NCBI RefSeq assembly: GCF_001618685.1
Contig: NZ_CP014342.1
Span: forward strand, 124,001-188,000
DNA: 64,000 nucleotides
Origin: Geobacillus subterraneus
Lineage (GTDB): Bacteria; Bacillota; Bacilli; Bacillales; Anoxybacillaceae
Direction: 5' to 3'
The notes under the pieces were generated by a model. It was not told the origin of the DNA, searched no databases, and saw only the letters and a program-made list of their open reading frames with translations. The translations under genes and the position numbers were made by a program. Shown here piece by piece: positions 51,092 to 60,279 of this stretch (position 1 is its first letter; each line of letters opens with the position of its first letter).

Positions 51092-51974
51092 CACGTTCAA
51101 GCGCCACGTTCGGGAGAGCGTAAAAAGCCTCGGCCGCAACGGCTGGATGACGTTTGCATCCGCGAGCGCCGTCACGGTGACGCTATTGCTTGTCGGAGTC
51201 TTTTTTGTCGTCATGTTCAACATTAACTATTTTGCAAAAAAAGTGGAAGATGATGTTGAAATTCGCGTCCATATCGATTTGACCGCTGACAGCAAAGAGA
51301 AGGATGCGCTGCGCCAGCGAATTGAAGCCATTCCTAACGTCAAAGAAGTTCGCTACTCGTCAAAAGATGAGGAGCTGAAGCGGCTGATTGAGAGCATGGG
51401 TGAGGAAGGCTCATCGTTCCGCCTGTTTGAGCAGGACAACCCGTTAAGCGATGTGTACGTCGTGAAGGCCGCTCATCCGCAAGATACCGTCGGCATTGCG
51501 AAGCGAATTGAAACATTCCCATCCGTTCATAAAGTCAATTATGGACAAGGGACGGTAGAAAAGCTATTTAATGCGCTTGAAGTCATGCGCAACGTCGGGC
51601 TGGTGCTCATTCTCGGCCTGTTGTTTACGGCGATGTTTTTAATTTCCAACACCATTAAAATTACGATTTTTGCCCGTCGCCGCGAAATTGAAATTATGCG
51701 GCTCGTCGGGGCGACGAACGGGTTTATCCGCTGGCCGTTTTTCCTCGAAGGGCTATGGCTTGGGGTGCTCGGTTCGATCGTTCCGATTGTTGTGCTGGCG
51801 CTCGTCTATTACAATGTGTACCGTCTGTATGAACAGCAATTTTCGCTGCAGCTTTTTGAACTTTTGCCGTTTTCCCCATTCATTTGGCAACTGAGCGTCT
51901 TGTTGTTGGCCATTGGTGCCGTGATCGGCGTTTGGGGAAGCGTCATGTCCGTGCGCAAGTTTTTGAAAGTATAA
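51081..51974 (+). CDS. ftsX: FtsX, membrane subunit of FtsEX
   Basis: Protein of 297 residues with a first membrane span (SASAVTVTLLLVGVFFVVMF). An extracellular PLD domain follows (DVEIRVHIDLTADSKEKDAL, NPLSDVYVVKAAHPQD). Three C-terminal spans are at about 175-290 (LVLILGLLFTAMFLISNTI, LGVLGSIVPIVVLALVYY, LLLAIGAVIGVWGSVMSV). The ATG at 51081 follows GAAGGGGG. It overlaps ftsE by 11 nt. The adjacent M23 hydrolase is the obvious client. Confidence 0.95.
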   Translation: MTLNTFKRHVRESVKSLGRNGWMTFASASAVTVTLLLVGVFFVVMFNINYFAKKVEDDVEIRVHIDLTADSKEKDALRQRIEAIPNVKEVRYSSKDEELKRLIESMGEEGSSFRLFEQDNPLSDVYVVKAAHPQDTVGIAKRIETFPSVHKVNYGQGTVEKLFNALEVMRNVGLVLILGLLFTAMFLISNTIKITIFARRREIEIMRLVGATNGFIRWPFFLEGLWLGVLGSIVPIVVLALVYYNVYRLYEQQFSLQLFELLPFSPFIWQLSVLLLAIGAVIGVWGSVMSVRKFLKV

Positions 51975-52005
51975 AAATAAGTTTGAGAGGGAGAGGGGAC
52001 AAGCG

Positions 52006-53301
52006 ATGAAAAAGAAAAAGATGCTGGCACTCGCTGTCGCAGCAGCGCTCGGGTTGGGCGTTCTTCCGCCGGCAGCGGACGCTGTCAGCAATCGCGATAT
52101 CGAGCAAAAACGGAGCGAAATCGATGCGCTGCGCTCCAAACGGTCGGATGTCGAAGAGAAAATCAGCGAGGCGCAAAAAAATATTGAAACTCTCCAATCG
52201 CAGCAAAAACAAGTGGCCAATGACATTGAAAAGCTCAATATCGCCATTGAGGAAACGAGCGGCAAAATTCGCAACGTTAGTGCGGACATCAGTGAAACCG
52301 AACAGGCGATCGACAAGCTGAAACAGGAAATTGCCGAGATTCAGGAGCGGATTGAAAAGCGGAATGAGATTTTAAAAGCGCGCCTGCGCTCGCTCCAAGA
52401 AAGCGGCGGGGCGATCAGCTACCTGGAAGTGCTGCTTGGCGCCCAAAGCTTCAGCGACTTCATCGACCGTATGAGCGCGGTGACGACGATCATGGAAGCT
52501 GACCAGCAAATCATCCGTGAGCAAGAAGCGGATAAAGCGCTCAAAGAGAAAAAAGAAACCGAACTCACGCAAAAGCGGAACAAACTGCAAGCGGACCTGC
52601 AGGAGCTAAAACAGCTGCAAGCCCAACTCGCCGCCCAGCTTGAACAGAAAAACCGCTTAATGTCGGATTTGAAGCAAAAAGAGGAAGAAGAGCATGAGCA
52701 CAAAATGGCGCTTGAAGAGGAAAAAGAGCTGATCGCCAAACAAGAAGCAGCCGTGAAGCAGCAGCTCGCCGAACTGGAGCGGCAAAAACGCGCTGAGGAA
52801 GAAGCAGCGAAACAGCGTGGACGTACATATTCACCGCCGGCATCGAAAAGCGGCGGGGAAGCGCCATCCGGCGGCAGCGTCCCGCCGGTATCGAGCGGGG
52901 CGTTCACCCGTCCGGCCAACGGACCGATCACGTCCGGTTTCGGTTACCGGTTTGGTGGCACGGACTTCCATCTGGGAGTCGATATTGGCAAGCGGGCTCC
53001 GGTCGTTCCGGTCGTTGCCGCCGCCGACGGGGTCGTGTTCCGTTCCTACTATTCTAGCAGCTACGGCAACGTCATTTTCATCAGTCACGTCATTAACGGC
53101 CAAGTGTATACGACCGTTTACGCCCATCTCGAGGCGCGGTTGGCGGGAGGAGGACAGCGTGTCCAAAAAGGACAAATCATCGGCTATATGGGCAACACCG
53201 GGCAGTCCTTTGGCCCGCACCTTCACTTTGAATTGCATCGCGGCGGGTGGAACGTCGGGAAAACAAATGCGGTCGACCCGCGCAATTATATTGCGTTCTA
53301 A
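52006..53301 (+). CDS. Secreted coiled-coil M23 peptidoglycan endopeptidase
   Basis: Protein of 431 residues. Signal peptide 1-26 (MKKKKMLALAVAAALGLGVL, then PPAADA). A long coiled coil spans about 27-265. A Pro/Ser/Gly linker follows, then a LytM/M23 zinc domain (ITSGFGYRFGGTDFHLGVDI, HLHFEL, GQVYTTVYAHL) whose His and Asp zinc ligands are present. EnvC/PcsB-like architecture: the coiled coil is normally held inactive and switched by FtsX. In B. subtilis the FtsEX client CwlO uses an NlpC/P60 domain, so this is a different catalytic class. Confidence 0.92.
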   Translation: MKKKKMLALAVAAALGLGVLPPAADAVSNRDIEQKRSEIDALRSKRSDVEEKISEAQKNIETLQSQQKQVANDIEKLNIAIEETSGKIRNVSADISETEQAIDKLKQEIAEIQERIEKRNEILKARLRSLQESGGAISYLEVLLGAQSFSDFIDRMSAVTTIMEADQQIIREQEADKALKEKKETELTQKRNKLQADLQELKQLQAQLAAQLEQKNRLMSDLKQKEEEEHEHKMALEEEKELIAKQEAAVKQQLAELERQKRAEEEAAKQRGRTYSPPASKSGGEAPSGGSVPPVSSGAFTRPANGPITSGFGYRFGGTDFHLGVDIGKRAPVVPVVAAADGVVFRSYYSSSYGNVIFISHVINGQVYTTVYAHLEARLAGGGQRVQKGQIIGYMGNTGQSFGPHLHFELHRGGWNVGKTNAVDPRNYIAF

Positions 53302-53320
53302 CACGATTAAATCAATATGT

Positions 53321-53370
53321 ATGCGCAACTTGTCTATCGATTTGCGGTGGACGAGTTGCGCATTTTTTGC
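53321..53370 (+). terminator. Terminator after the M23 hydrolase
   Basis: TGCGCAACT, long loop and AGTTGCGCA followed by TTTTTT. Confidence 0.8.
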
Positions 53371-53697
53371 AGTGTTGAGGCTGCCTAGAAGGCGGTGATT
53401 GATGTGGAAGTGTGCGCAGCATCTGTATTTTCTCAAATCGAGAAACCTTGCTAAGCCTGATCTTTGCTTCTCACCACCACGGTTTGTTTTTTGTTTCACT
53501 GATGATGATAGTTGGAAGGCGAGAGCTAACGCGACCGGGCGAAACGGATGGTTGTTCCCCGGGGAAAACGGGAAATGGCCGCGGAGCGTGCTGCGTTCCC
53601 TTCCGAATGAATCATGAGAGCGAATGATATGGATTCTTGTGGAAGGTTCGTACAAAATAGGAAAGAGACATTTGGCGGATAAGGAGTGTTTTTCATC
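53371..53697. other. Intergenic sequence upstream of merA
   Basis: Short plus-strand frames here (for example 53399-53617) show no family features or convincing ribosome sites. A candidate regulated promoter near 53635-53665 precedes AAGGAG at 53680. Possibly degraded remains of an upstream mer gene. Confidence 0.35.
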
Positions 53698-55410
53698 ATG
53701 AAAACGTATCGAATGACCGTTCAAGGCATGACATGTACCGGTTGTGAACGACATGTCGCTGCGGCACTGAACGAGATCGGAGCCAAGCAGATTGACGTCA
53801 GCTTCCGGCGTGGGGAAGCGGTATTTGCGCTGCCCGAGGACGCCGACATTGACATGGCGAGACAAGCGGTCAAAAACGCTCATTACGAGCCGGGGGAGGC
53901 AGAGGAGATCTCCGCGCCAGCCAGCCCTGCCATCGCTGGCGAAGGAGAGTACGACTACATCATCATTGGTTCTGGCGCGGCAGCCTTTTCCTCGGCGATT
54001 GAAGCGGTGAAATACGGGGCGAAAGTCGCCATGGTCGAACGAGGAACCGTCGGGGGGACGTGCGTCAATATCGGCTGCGTGCCATCTAAGACATTGCTTC
54101 GGGCCGGGGAAATTTATGCGTTGGCGCGGAATCACCCGTTTCTCGGGCTTCATACATCAGCCGGTCCGGTCGACTTGGCGCCGTTGGTGAAGCAAAAAAA
54201 TGAATTGGTCAAGCAGCTTCGCCAAGCGAAATACGCCGATTTAATCGGGGAGTACGGGTTCGACTTCATCCAAGGGGAAGCCCGATTTGTCGATGGTCAA
54301 ACGATTGAAGTCAACGGCCAAACGCTGTCGGCGAAACGGTTTTTGATCGCCACTGGCGCTTCTCCAGCTGTGCCGAACATTCCGGGGCTTCATGAAGTCG
54401 ACTACTTGACGAGCACGACGTTGCTTGAGTTGAAAAACGTGCCGAAGCGGCTCGCGGTCATCGGTGCCGGATCTATAGGGCTGGAACTCGGGCAGCTGTT
54501 CCACCATCTCGGTTCAGAAGTGACGCTGATGCAGCGAAGCCCGCGCCTGTTGAAAGGGTATGACCCGGAAATTTCTGAAGCGGTGACCCAGGCGCTCATA
54601 GAACAAGGCATCCGCGTCATCACCGGCGCCTCGTTTGAACGGGTCAAACAAGAAGGAGACACGAAAAACGTGTATGTGAACGTCGATGGCCGCATCGGGG
54701 TCATTGAGGCGGATGAACTGCTCGTAGCGGCGGGGCGGACGCCAAATACAGCGGCGTTGAACTTGGAGGCGGCCGGCGTCAAGGTTGGGGCGCGCGGGGA
54801 AATTTGGACGGACGAATATACGCGGACGACAAACCCGGCGATTTACGCGGCAGGCGATGTGACGCTCGGCCCTCAGTTCGTCTATGTCGCGGCCCATCAA
54901 GGCGCCGTTGCCGCGGCCAATGCCATAGGCGGGCTAAATCAGCGCTGGGATACGGCCGTCGTTCCGGCGGTGACATTCACCCGCCCGGCGGTTGCGACGG
55001 TCGGTTTGACTGAGCAGCGGGCAAAAGAAAACGGATATGAGGTGAAAACGTCCGTTCTTCCGCTTGAGGCAGTGCCGCGCGCCATCGTCAACCGGGAAAC
55101 GACCGGCGTAGTGAAACTCGTCGCCGAGGCGAATACCGGCAAACTGTTAGGCGCTCATGTCGTCGCCGACCATGCCGGTGAGGTCATTTACGCTGCAGCG
55201 TTGGCGATTCAATTCGGATTAACGATCGACGACCTTCGTCGCACGTTGGCTCCGTATTTAACGATGGCGGAAGGGCTGAAGCTGGCGGCGCTGACGTTTG
55301 ACCAAGATGTCTCGAAACTGTCGTGCTGTGCGGGGGAAAGCCTTCGAACGGAGGCCACGGTTTCACGGAGCGTTGGAATCGATTGTTGTTGCGGTTGCAA
55401 CGAAGCTTAA
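53698..55410 (+). CDS. merA: Mercuric reductase
   Basis: NADPH-dependent flavoenzyme of 570 residues that reduces Hg(II) to volatile Hg(0) in the cytoplasm. The N-terminal heavy-metal domain has MTCTGC (Cys13, Cys16). The FAD domain reads [19 protein letters not shown]. The redox pair is [13 protein letters not shown] (Cys122, Cys127), and the vicinal pair KLSCCAG (Cys543-544) receives Hg from the other subunit. Normal MerA ends at CCAG; this one runs about 25 residues further and closes with a second Cys cluster (DCCCGC), possibly a readthrough extension. The start ATG 53698 follows AAGGAG. Confidence 0.93.
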   Translation: MKTYRMTVQGMTCTGCERHVAAALNEIGAKQIDVSFRRGEAVFALPEDADIDMARQAVKNAHYEPGEAEEISAPASPAIAGEGEYDYIIIGSGAAAFSSAIEAVKYGAKVAMVERGTVGGTCVNIGCVPSKTLLRAGEIYALARNHPFLGLHTSAGPVDLAPLVKQKNELVKQLRQAKYADLIGEYGFDFIQGEARFVDGQTIEVNGQTLSAKRFLIATGASPAVPNIPGLHEVDYLTSTTLLELKNVPKRLAVIGAGSIGLELGQLFHHLGSEVTLMQRSPRLLKGYDPEISEAVTQALIEQGIRVITGASFERVKQEGDTKNVYVNVDGRIGVIEADELLVAAGRTPNTAALNLEAAGVKVGARGEIWTDEYTRTTNPAIYAAGDVTLGPQFVYVAAHQGAVAAANAIGGLNQRWDTAVVPAVTFTRPAVATVGLTEQRAKENGYEVKTSVLPLEAVPRAIVNRETTGVVKLVAEANTGKLLGAHVVADHAGEVIYAAALAIQFGLTIDDLRRTLAPYLTMAEGLKLAALTFDQDVSKLSCCAGESLRTEATVSRSVGIDCCCGCNEA

Positions 55411-55892
55411 TGGGGAGCGATCCGTTTGGCGGGGTTCTCCTCCTCATCACAGTTTTGGCGGTGGGATGGTTGAGTGTAAACAAGACTGCAACAAGAGAGG
55501 ACACCATCCACATTCGCGTGAAAGATATTGAGGGAAATACGGTCAACATCAATGACCAAAAGCCAACCGTCCTGTTCTTTATGGCCGCCTGGTGCGTTTC
55601 ATGCGTTGATATCGAACAGAATTTGAAGGAAGTAGCAAAGGAAAGGAACGTTCAAGTGGTGACCGTCGATGTGGATCCCCAGACGGATGCAAAGGAAGAT
55701 TTAGCAGCGTTTCAGCGAACGTATGGGGAGGATTGGCCGCATGTGTTTGATGCTGATCTTTCCCTTGTCAAGTTATTTAGGGTGAACTCGCTTGATGGCG
55801 TGGCTGGATGCTGTAGCTTGCCCCAAACTGGCGGGATCTCATTGAGAACAAGGAGATTTGCCCAAAATGCTCTGCTGGAGGGTTGCCAATAG
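55410..55892 (+). CDS. Thioredoxin-like membrane-anchored protein, C-terminus probably frameshifted
   Basis: The ATG overlaps the merA stop codon (TAATG). 160 residues: one N-terminal membrane anchor (GGVLLLITVLAVGWLSVNK), then a TlpA/thioredoxin fold (IHIRVKDIEGNTVNINDQKP, VLFFMAAWCVSCVDIEQNLK) with redox motif CVSC. After LVKLFRVNSLDG the sequence stops resembling the family and becomes Arg/Ser-rich, so the end was probably lost by frameshift. It may have helped reduce or deliver mercury or other metals (inference). Confidence 0.65.
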   Translation: MGSDPFGGVLLLITVLAVGWLSVNKTATREDTIHIRVKDIEGNTVNINDQKPTVLFFMAAWCVSCVDIEQNLKEVAKERNVQVVTVDVDPQTDAKEDLAAFQRTYGEDWPHVFDADLSLVKLFRVNSLDGVAGCCSLPQTGGISLRTRRFAQNALLEGCQ

Positions 55893-56062
55893 ACGAAGGG
55901 GAGATGAGAAAAGTTTTGAACAAGGATAGTGGGGGCTTGGTTATCGAAAGGGAAGGTTACTTTCGATGCCTTAATTCGCATTGCCCCGTTTCCTTGTTCA
56001 GCAGGGTCGATGATATGAGGTTTTGGATGTGGGATATTGTCCCCAATGAACGGTGGAAATAA
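55817..56062 (+). pseudogene. Fragment resembling a cysteine-rich zinc-binding (CopZ N-terminal-like) protein
   Basis: In the frame not used by the thioredoxin-like gene, this stretch reads NWRDLIENKEICPKCSAGGL, then YFRCLNSHCPVSLFS, and ends WDIVPNERWK. The CPKC...CLNSHCPV pattern resembles the zinc-binding N-terminal domain of some copper/mercury chaperones. No start codon or ribosome site precedes it (in-frame TAG at 55814). Recorded as a relic; the family match is from memory. Confidence 0.45.
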
Positions 56063-56106
56063 AAGTACGATGGGAAACTCTAGTAACTTTCAGCGAGGGT
56101 GATGAT

Positions 56107-56388
56107 ATGGGAACGTATCGCATCGGTAAACTAGCGGAAAAATGCCATGTCAATAAAGAAACGATCCGATACTACGAACGGAAAGGGCTCATTCCAGAAA
56201 CCGAGCGGACCGAAGGCGGATATCGGTTGTATACGGAAGAAACGATCCGGCGCATCCAGTTCATTAAGCGGCTGCAAGGGCTCGGATTCACCTTGGCGGA
56301 AATTCATAAACTGCTTGGCATTGTCGATCGGGACCATGACCGATGCAAAGATATGTCCCATTTTTTTCGCTTGCCTTTTCCCCTTTGA
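56107..56388 (+). pseudogene. merR: MerR regulator, C-terminally truncated
   Basis: The winged-helix N-terminal part is intact: YRIGKLAEKCHVNKETIRYYERKGLIP, GGYRLYTEETIRRIQFIKRL, GIVDRDHDRCKDM. After the first metal-ligand Cys (Cys80) the reading frame becomes SHFFRLPFPL and stops at 93 residues, versus about 130 in MerR. The two other mercury ligands and most of the dimer helix are missing. It could still bind DNA but should not sense mercury. ATG 56107 follows GAGGGTGAT. Confidence 0.85.
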
Positions 56389-56449
56389 TTTTTATATAAT
56401 TATTTTGAATTCAAGAATTATGTATTAATAGTATTGGGAGAGCGTCATT

Positions 56450-56833
56450 ATGATAAGTCTTGGTTTGCTCGTCATCCGGGTTGTCTTCGGCTTGACATTT
56501 GCTGCGCATGGAGCGCAAAAACGGTTCGGATGGTTTAGGGAATATGGGCTGCAAGGAACAGCCGGATGGAGTCGCTCGGGCTGAAGCCCGGGAAAGCGAT
56601 GGCAGCGGTGGCCGGCTTGAGTGAACAGGCCGACGAGCTGTTGTTTGCGATTGGATTGTTGACGCCGCTGACGGCGCTCTTCATGATTATCCCGATGGCT
56701 GTTGCGATCGTGAAGGTACATGGGCCGAACGGGTATTGGGTGACGCAAAACGGTTATGAATAAATATAGCCATTATCACTGTAGCGCTCGGGGTGGCGCT
56801 TGCCGGACCAGGGCGGTACGCGCTTGATGCTGT
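56450..56833 (+). pseudogene. DoxX-family membrane protein, two frameshifts
   Basis: Three frames in order give one DoxX protein: MISLGLLVIRVVFGLTFAAH up to GTAGW (stop at about 56582), then ESLGLKPGKAMAAVAGLSEQ to VHGPNGYWVTQNGYE (stop 56761), then NIAIITVALGVALAGPGRYA. The parts are well conserved, so the frameshifts are recent. DoxX proteins are small four-span membrane proteins linked to thiol and redox homeostasis. Confidence 0.85.
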
Positions 56834-56868
56834 TATGATTTCAATAATGAAGGAAGGAGAGGAAAAGG

Positions 56869-57576
56869 ATGATTCAGATTGACCGGGCTTCATCCCGTTA
56901 TCATGCCGATTACGGTTGGCTGAAAACGTACCATAGTTTTTCGTTTGGCGAGTATTACGACCCGAACAACATCCAGTTTGGACCGCTGCGGGTGTTAAAC
57001 GACGATTTCGTCGCACCGCTTGCCGGTTTTGGCGCTCACCCGCACCGGGAGATGGAAATTGTGTCGATCGTGTTGAAAGGGTACTTGCAACATGAAGACA
57101 GCACCGGGCATAAGGCCGTAACGACGTTTGGTGGTGTGCAGCGGATGTCTGCCGGCACCGGCATCGTTCACTCGGAAGTGAATCCGTCGGCGACCGAAGA
57201 AGTGAACTTTTTGCAGCTTTGGTTTTTGCCGGAAGAACACGGGTTAACGCCTTCGTACGAGCGGACCGAGTTTCCGGTCGAGAAGATGAAAAATGCGCTG
57301 CTGCCGGTCGTGGCCAAACAGCCTTCTTCGCCGGGGATTGCTCATATTCACCAAGATGTAACGATTTACTTGTCTGACTTAGAGAGAGGGAACGAACTGA
57401 CGTTTACCCAGCCAGAGGAACGGAAAATCTTTGTCTTTGTCATTGATGGCGATTTGACATTACAAGGTGATGCTTTATTGCAGACGCGCGATGCAGCCCG
57501 CATAACGGAAACGCCGGCGCTTCGCTTGTCGACGAACGAAGGAGCGCGGTTCATGCTCATTGACTTGCCAAACTAA
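56869..57576 (+). CDS. Pirin-family protein (quercetinase-like)
   Basis: Bicupin of 235 residues (YhhW/pirin group). Metal-binding residues are in FGAHPHREMEIVSIVLKG (two His and a Glu) and in MSAGTGIVHSEVNPS (His, Glu). The second cupin is shorter. Some members have quercetin 2,3-dioxygenase activity; the natural substrate here is unknown. It starts after AAGGAAGGAGAGG and ends in a terminator, as a single-gene unit. Confidence 0.9.
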   Translation: MIQIDRASSRYHADYGWLKTYHSFSFGEYYDPNNIQFGPLRVLNDDFVAPLAGFGAHPHREMEIVSIVLKGYLQHEDSTGHKAVTTFGGVQRMSAGTGIVHSEVNPSATEEVNFLQLWFLPEEHGLTPSYERTEFPVEKMKNALLPVVAKQPSSPGIAHIHQDVTIYLSDLERGNELTFTQPEERKIFVFVIDGDLTLQGDALLQTRDAARITETPALRLSTNEGARFMLIDLPN

Positions 57577-57585
57577 AACGTAAAG

Positions 57586-57627
57586 GAGGGGCATCTTTCG
57601 CCAATGCGGCGGGGATGCCTCTTTTTT
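57586..57627 (+). terminator. Terminator after the pirin gene
   Basis: GAGGGGCATC, loop TTTCGCCAATGCGGCGG and GATGCCTC followed by TTTTTT (one bulged G). Confidence 0.75.
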
Positions 57628-57642
57628 CCGTGTCCGTATGAG

Positions 57643-57671
57643 TTGAGAAATCAAAAACGAGCGTGTAAACT
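57643..57671 (+). promoter_or_regulatory. Sigma-A promoter of ctpB
   Basis: TTGAGA at 57643-57648, a 17-nt spacer and TAAACT at 57666-57671. The roughly 135-nt leader contains a GGCACGGC...GGCGGTGCTTTT hairpin that could attenuate transcription. Confidence 0.5.
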
Positions 57672-57813
57672 AATAGCAGGGATGGACGGCGGTTCCCCTA
57701 TGGCGAGAACGGGGAAGCATACTCAGTACAAGCCTGACATATGATGGAGATAAGGGCATGGCACGGCGTTAGGCGGTGCTTTTCCTTTATGTACAGGGTG
57801 AGGAGGAAACAAC

Positions 57814-59259
57814 GTGAAAAAAACGACGACGGCCGCATTGATGGCCATATCGATGCTCATCGGGGCCGGCGGGACGTATGCTGGCTTGCAGCTGGCCGGC
57901 GGGGCGGAGGACAGTCCGATGTCAGCGGTCATGTCCGCTGAACCGTCCAAAGTAACAAACGATAACGAAGAGATGAAAAAAATCCGCCAGGCGTATGAGC
58001 TGATCAAAAGCCGGTACGTGGAAAAGGTCGATGAGGAACAATTGACGGAAGGCGCCATTCAAGGCATGATTGGCACGCTTGATGATCCATATTCCGTCTA
58101 CATGGATGCGGAAACGACCGAACAGTTTAATGAGTCGCTCGACTCGTCATTTGAAGGGATCGGCGCTGAAGTAAGCATGATCGACGGGAAAGTGACGATC
58201 GTCGCGCCGATTAAAAACTCACCGGCAGAAAAAGCGGGACTGAAACCGAACGACCAAATTTTGCGCGTGAACGGGGAAAGCCTTGAAGGGCTCGATTTGT
58301 ATGAGGCGGTGCTGAAAATCCGCGGCAAAAAAGGGACGACGGTGGAGCTTGAGATTCTCCGCCCAGGCGCGAAACATGTCATGAAAGTCAAAGTCGTCCG
58401 TGACGAAATCCCAATCGAAACGGTGTATGAGGCGGTCAAAACGCATGACGGCAAAAAGGCCGGCTACTTGCAAATTACGTCGTTTTCGGAAAACACGGCC
58501 GCTGACTTTAAAAAGAAATTGGCGAAGCTTGAAAACGAAAAAATCGACGGGCTTATTATCGACGTACGCGGCAATCCAGGCGGCTATTTGCAAAGCGTCG
58601 AGGAAATTTTAAAAGAGCTCGTCCCGAAACAGAAACCGTATGTGCAAATTGAAGAGCGCGATGGCGACAAACAAAAATTTTATTCTGAGTTAACGGTGAA
58701 AAAACCGTATCCGATCGTTGTGCTCATCGACCAAGGCAGCGCGTCGGCGTCAGAAATTTTAGCCGGCGCGATGAAGGAAGCAGGCGGCTATAAGCTCGTC
58801 GGCGAGACGACGTTCGGCAAAGGGACGGTGCAGCAGGCCATCCCGATGGGCGACGGCAGCAACATTAAGCTGACGCTCTACAAATGGTTGACGCCGGATG
58901 GACATTGGATTCATAAAAAAGGAATCAAGCCGGATGTGGCGGTTGCGCAGCCTGAGTTTTTCCACGTCACTCCGCTCCATGTGGAAAAACCGTTCGCGTA
59001 TGATATGAATGATGAACAAATTGCCAGCGCGCAAAAAATGTTAAAAGGGCTCGGGTTTGACCCGGGTCGTACGGACGGCTACTTCAGCAAAGAAACGGAA
59101 ACAGCGGTGAAAGCATTCCAAAAAGCAAATCAGCTCCCGGCCACCGGACGGATCGATGAAACGACGGCTGACGTACTGCAAGCGAAAATTATGGAAGCGA
59201 TCCGCGACCCGAAGCACGACGTACAGTTGAAAGCAGCATTAGATGTGTTATTCCCATAA
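57814..59259 (+). CDS. ctpB: CtpB, S41 carboxy-terminal processing protease
   Basis: PDZ-gated serine protease of 481 residues with an N-terminal signal or anchor (ALMAISMLIGAGGTYAGLQL). PDZ is at about 105-190 (EGIGAEVSMIDGKVTIVAPI), the protease core includes LIIDVRGNPGGYLQSV, nucleophile Ser311 in GSASASE, Lys336 and Gln340 in FGKGTVQQ. A C-terminal peptidoglycan-binding domain follows (LGFDPGRTDGYFSKETETAV). In Bacillus CtpB cleaves SpoIVFA during sporulation. The GTG follows GAGGAGG. Confidence 0.95.
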   Translation: MKKTTTAALMAISMLIGAGGTYAGLQLAGGAEDSPMSAVMSAEPSKVTNDNEEMKKIRQAYELIKSRYVEKVDEEQLTEGAIQGMIGTLDDPYSVYMDAETTEQFNESLDSSFEGIGAEVSMIDGKVTIVAPIKNSPAEKAGLKPNDQILRVNGESLEGLDLYEAVLKIRGKKGTTVELEILRPGAKHVMKVKVVRDEIPIETVYEAVKTHDGKKAGYLQITSFSENTAADFKKKLAKLENEKIDGLIIDVRGNPGGYLQSVEEILKELVPKQKPYVQIEERDGDKQKFYSELTVKKPYPIVVLIDQGSASASEILAGAMKEAGGYKLVGETTFGKGTVQQAIPMGDGSNIKLTLYKWLTPDGHWIHKKGIKPDVAVAQPEFFHVTPLHVEKPFAYDMNDEQIASAQKMLKGLGFDPGRTDGYFSKETETAVKAFQKANQLPATGRIDETTADVLQAKIMEAIRDPKHDVQLKAALDVLFP

Positions 59260-59267
59260 ACAGCGTC

Positions 59268-59295
59268 GGAGCTCCCAGCCTAGGGGGCTCTTTTC
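59268..59295 (+). terminator. Terminator after ctpB
   Basis: GAGCTCCC-AGCCTA-GGGGGCTC followed by TTTTCT. The following 59296-59497 has no recognisable gene. Confidence 0.7.
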
Positions 59296-59497
59296 TATGA
59301 ACATCCCGCGCCGGCGAGCGGTGATTTTCATCCCCGGTTGGAGGGCAAACCATTTTCTATGAGCATGCGCGCACCTTGATCCGTCGCCGTTACGTTTCGG
59401 GGAAAGCAAACGTTGCCCATAGAACGTTTCGCCGGACATGCGTCTTTCTTATGCCGCTGTCATGGGGATGTCCGGATGGAGCGCGAACGTTTTTTGC

Positions 59498-59526
59498 CAA
59501 AAAAAAAAACGCCCTGCACAGGGCGG
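59498..59526 (-). terminator. Terminator of racA
   Basis: On the minus strand CGCCCTG-TG-CAGGGCG is followed by a run of T residues (12 A on the plus strand at 59498-59509), just past the racA stop codon. Confidence 0.85.
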
Positions 59527-59539
59527 AACGCCTGGGACG

Positions 59540-60058
59540 TCAAGCAAACAACCCCATCACCCGCCCGAGACCGCGCCGTTTCCGCTTTGGTTCGTCCGGT
59601 GTTTCATGGGAGGAAGGCGGCCGATTGTTCAGCTGCTGTTCGAGACGGGCGACAAGCTGCTCGAGGGCGGTGAGGCGGGCAGTGATTTCTTCCATTTCCC
59701 GGCGGTGATGAAGAAGCTGAATCGAAACAACGTCATCCGCTTTTTGTTCTAATTGTTGTTCGAGTTGATCAAGGCGCGAGGCTACCCGGGTTAATTGTGG
59801 TTCGACATATCCTTGAAACAAAGCGTCAATGGGAACGTTCCGCGGCGGTGTCGAGGGACGGTCAGGTGCCGGAGGCGCTTCGAGTGCCGCGCCTTGTTCA
59901 AATTTGACCCGTTCGAGCAAGGCGACTGTTTTTTCATCAAACAAATAGTGGCCAGCTTCGTTTTTCCGCAGCGGAATGTCATATTTCCGCACCCAGCGTT
60001 GAACCGTTTTCGGCGAGACTCCAAGTCGGGCGGCGACATCGGCTGTTTTTAATTCCAT
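59540..60058 (-). CDS. racA: RacA, chromosome-anchoring protein
   Basis: Sporulation protein of 172 residues that binds near-origin DNA and tethers it to DivIVA at the cell pole. MerR-like helix-turn-helix at residues 1-45 (ELKTADVAARLGVSPKTVQR, WVRKYDIPLRKNEAGHYLF). A Pro-rich linker is followed by coiled coil about 90-145. The basic tail PKRKRRGLGRVMGLFA is probably the pole or membrane contact. It is transcribed opposite to its neighbours. The start follows GGAGGAGTGG on the minus strand. Confidence 0.9.
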   Translation of the reverse strand: MELKTADVAARLGVSPKTVQRWVRKYDIPLRKNEAGHYLFDEKTVALLERVKFEQGAALEAPPAPDRPSTPPRNVPIDALFQGYVEPQLTRVASRLDQLEQQLEQKADDVVSIQLLHHRREMEEITARLTALEQLVARLEQQLNNRPPSSHETPDEPKRKRRGLGRVMGLFA

Positions 60059-60279
60059 CGTTCCACTCCTCCTTTTTCATCTTCTGTTATATCCTTTTTC
60101 GATCTCCATTGAAAATCCTGCCTAGCCGACAAAACTAGTGCCGATTCGGCAAAGAAAGTGGAAAATGGCGCAAATTCGCCATAAGCGGCAAAAAAGATTA
60201 CAACAGGCATGGGATTTGTCGTTGCCATTTGGTAGAATAGAAGATAAAGACTCGTGAACGAAGCAAGGGGGGGAAGCGG

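Noticed and set aside
52831-54153. 440-residue minus-strand frame across the M23 gene end and merA start
   Set aside because: It overlaps two well-supported plus-strand genes and a terminator, has no ribosome site and no family features; a by-product of GC-rich codon bias.
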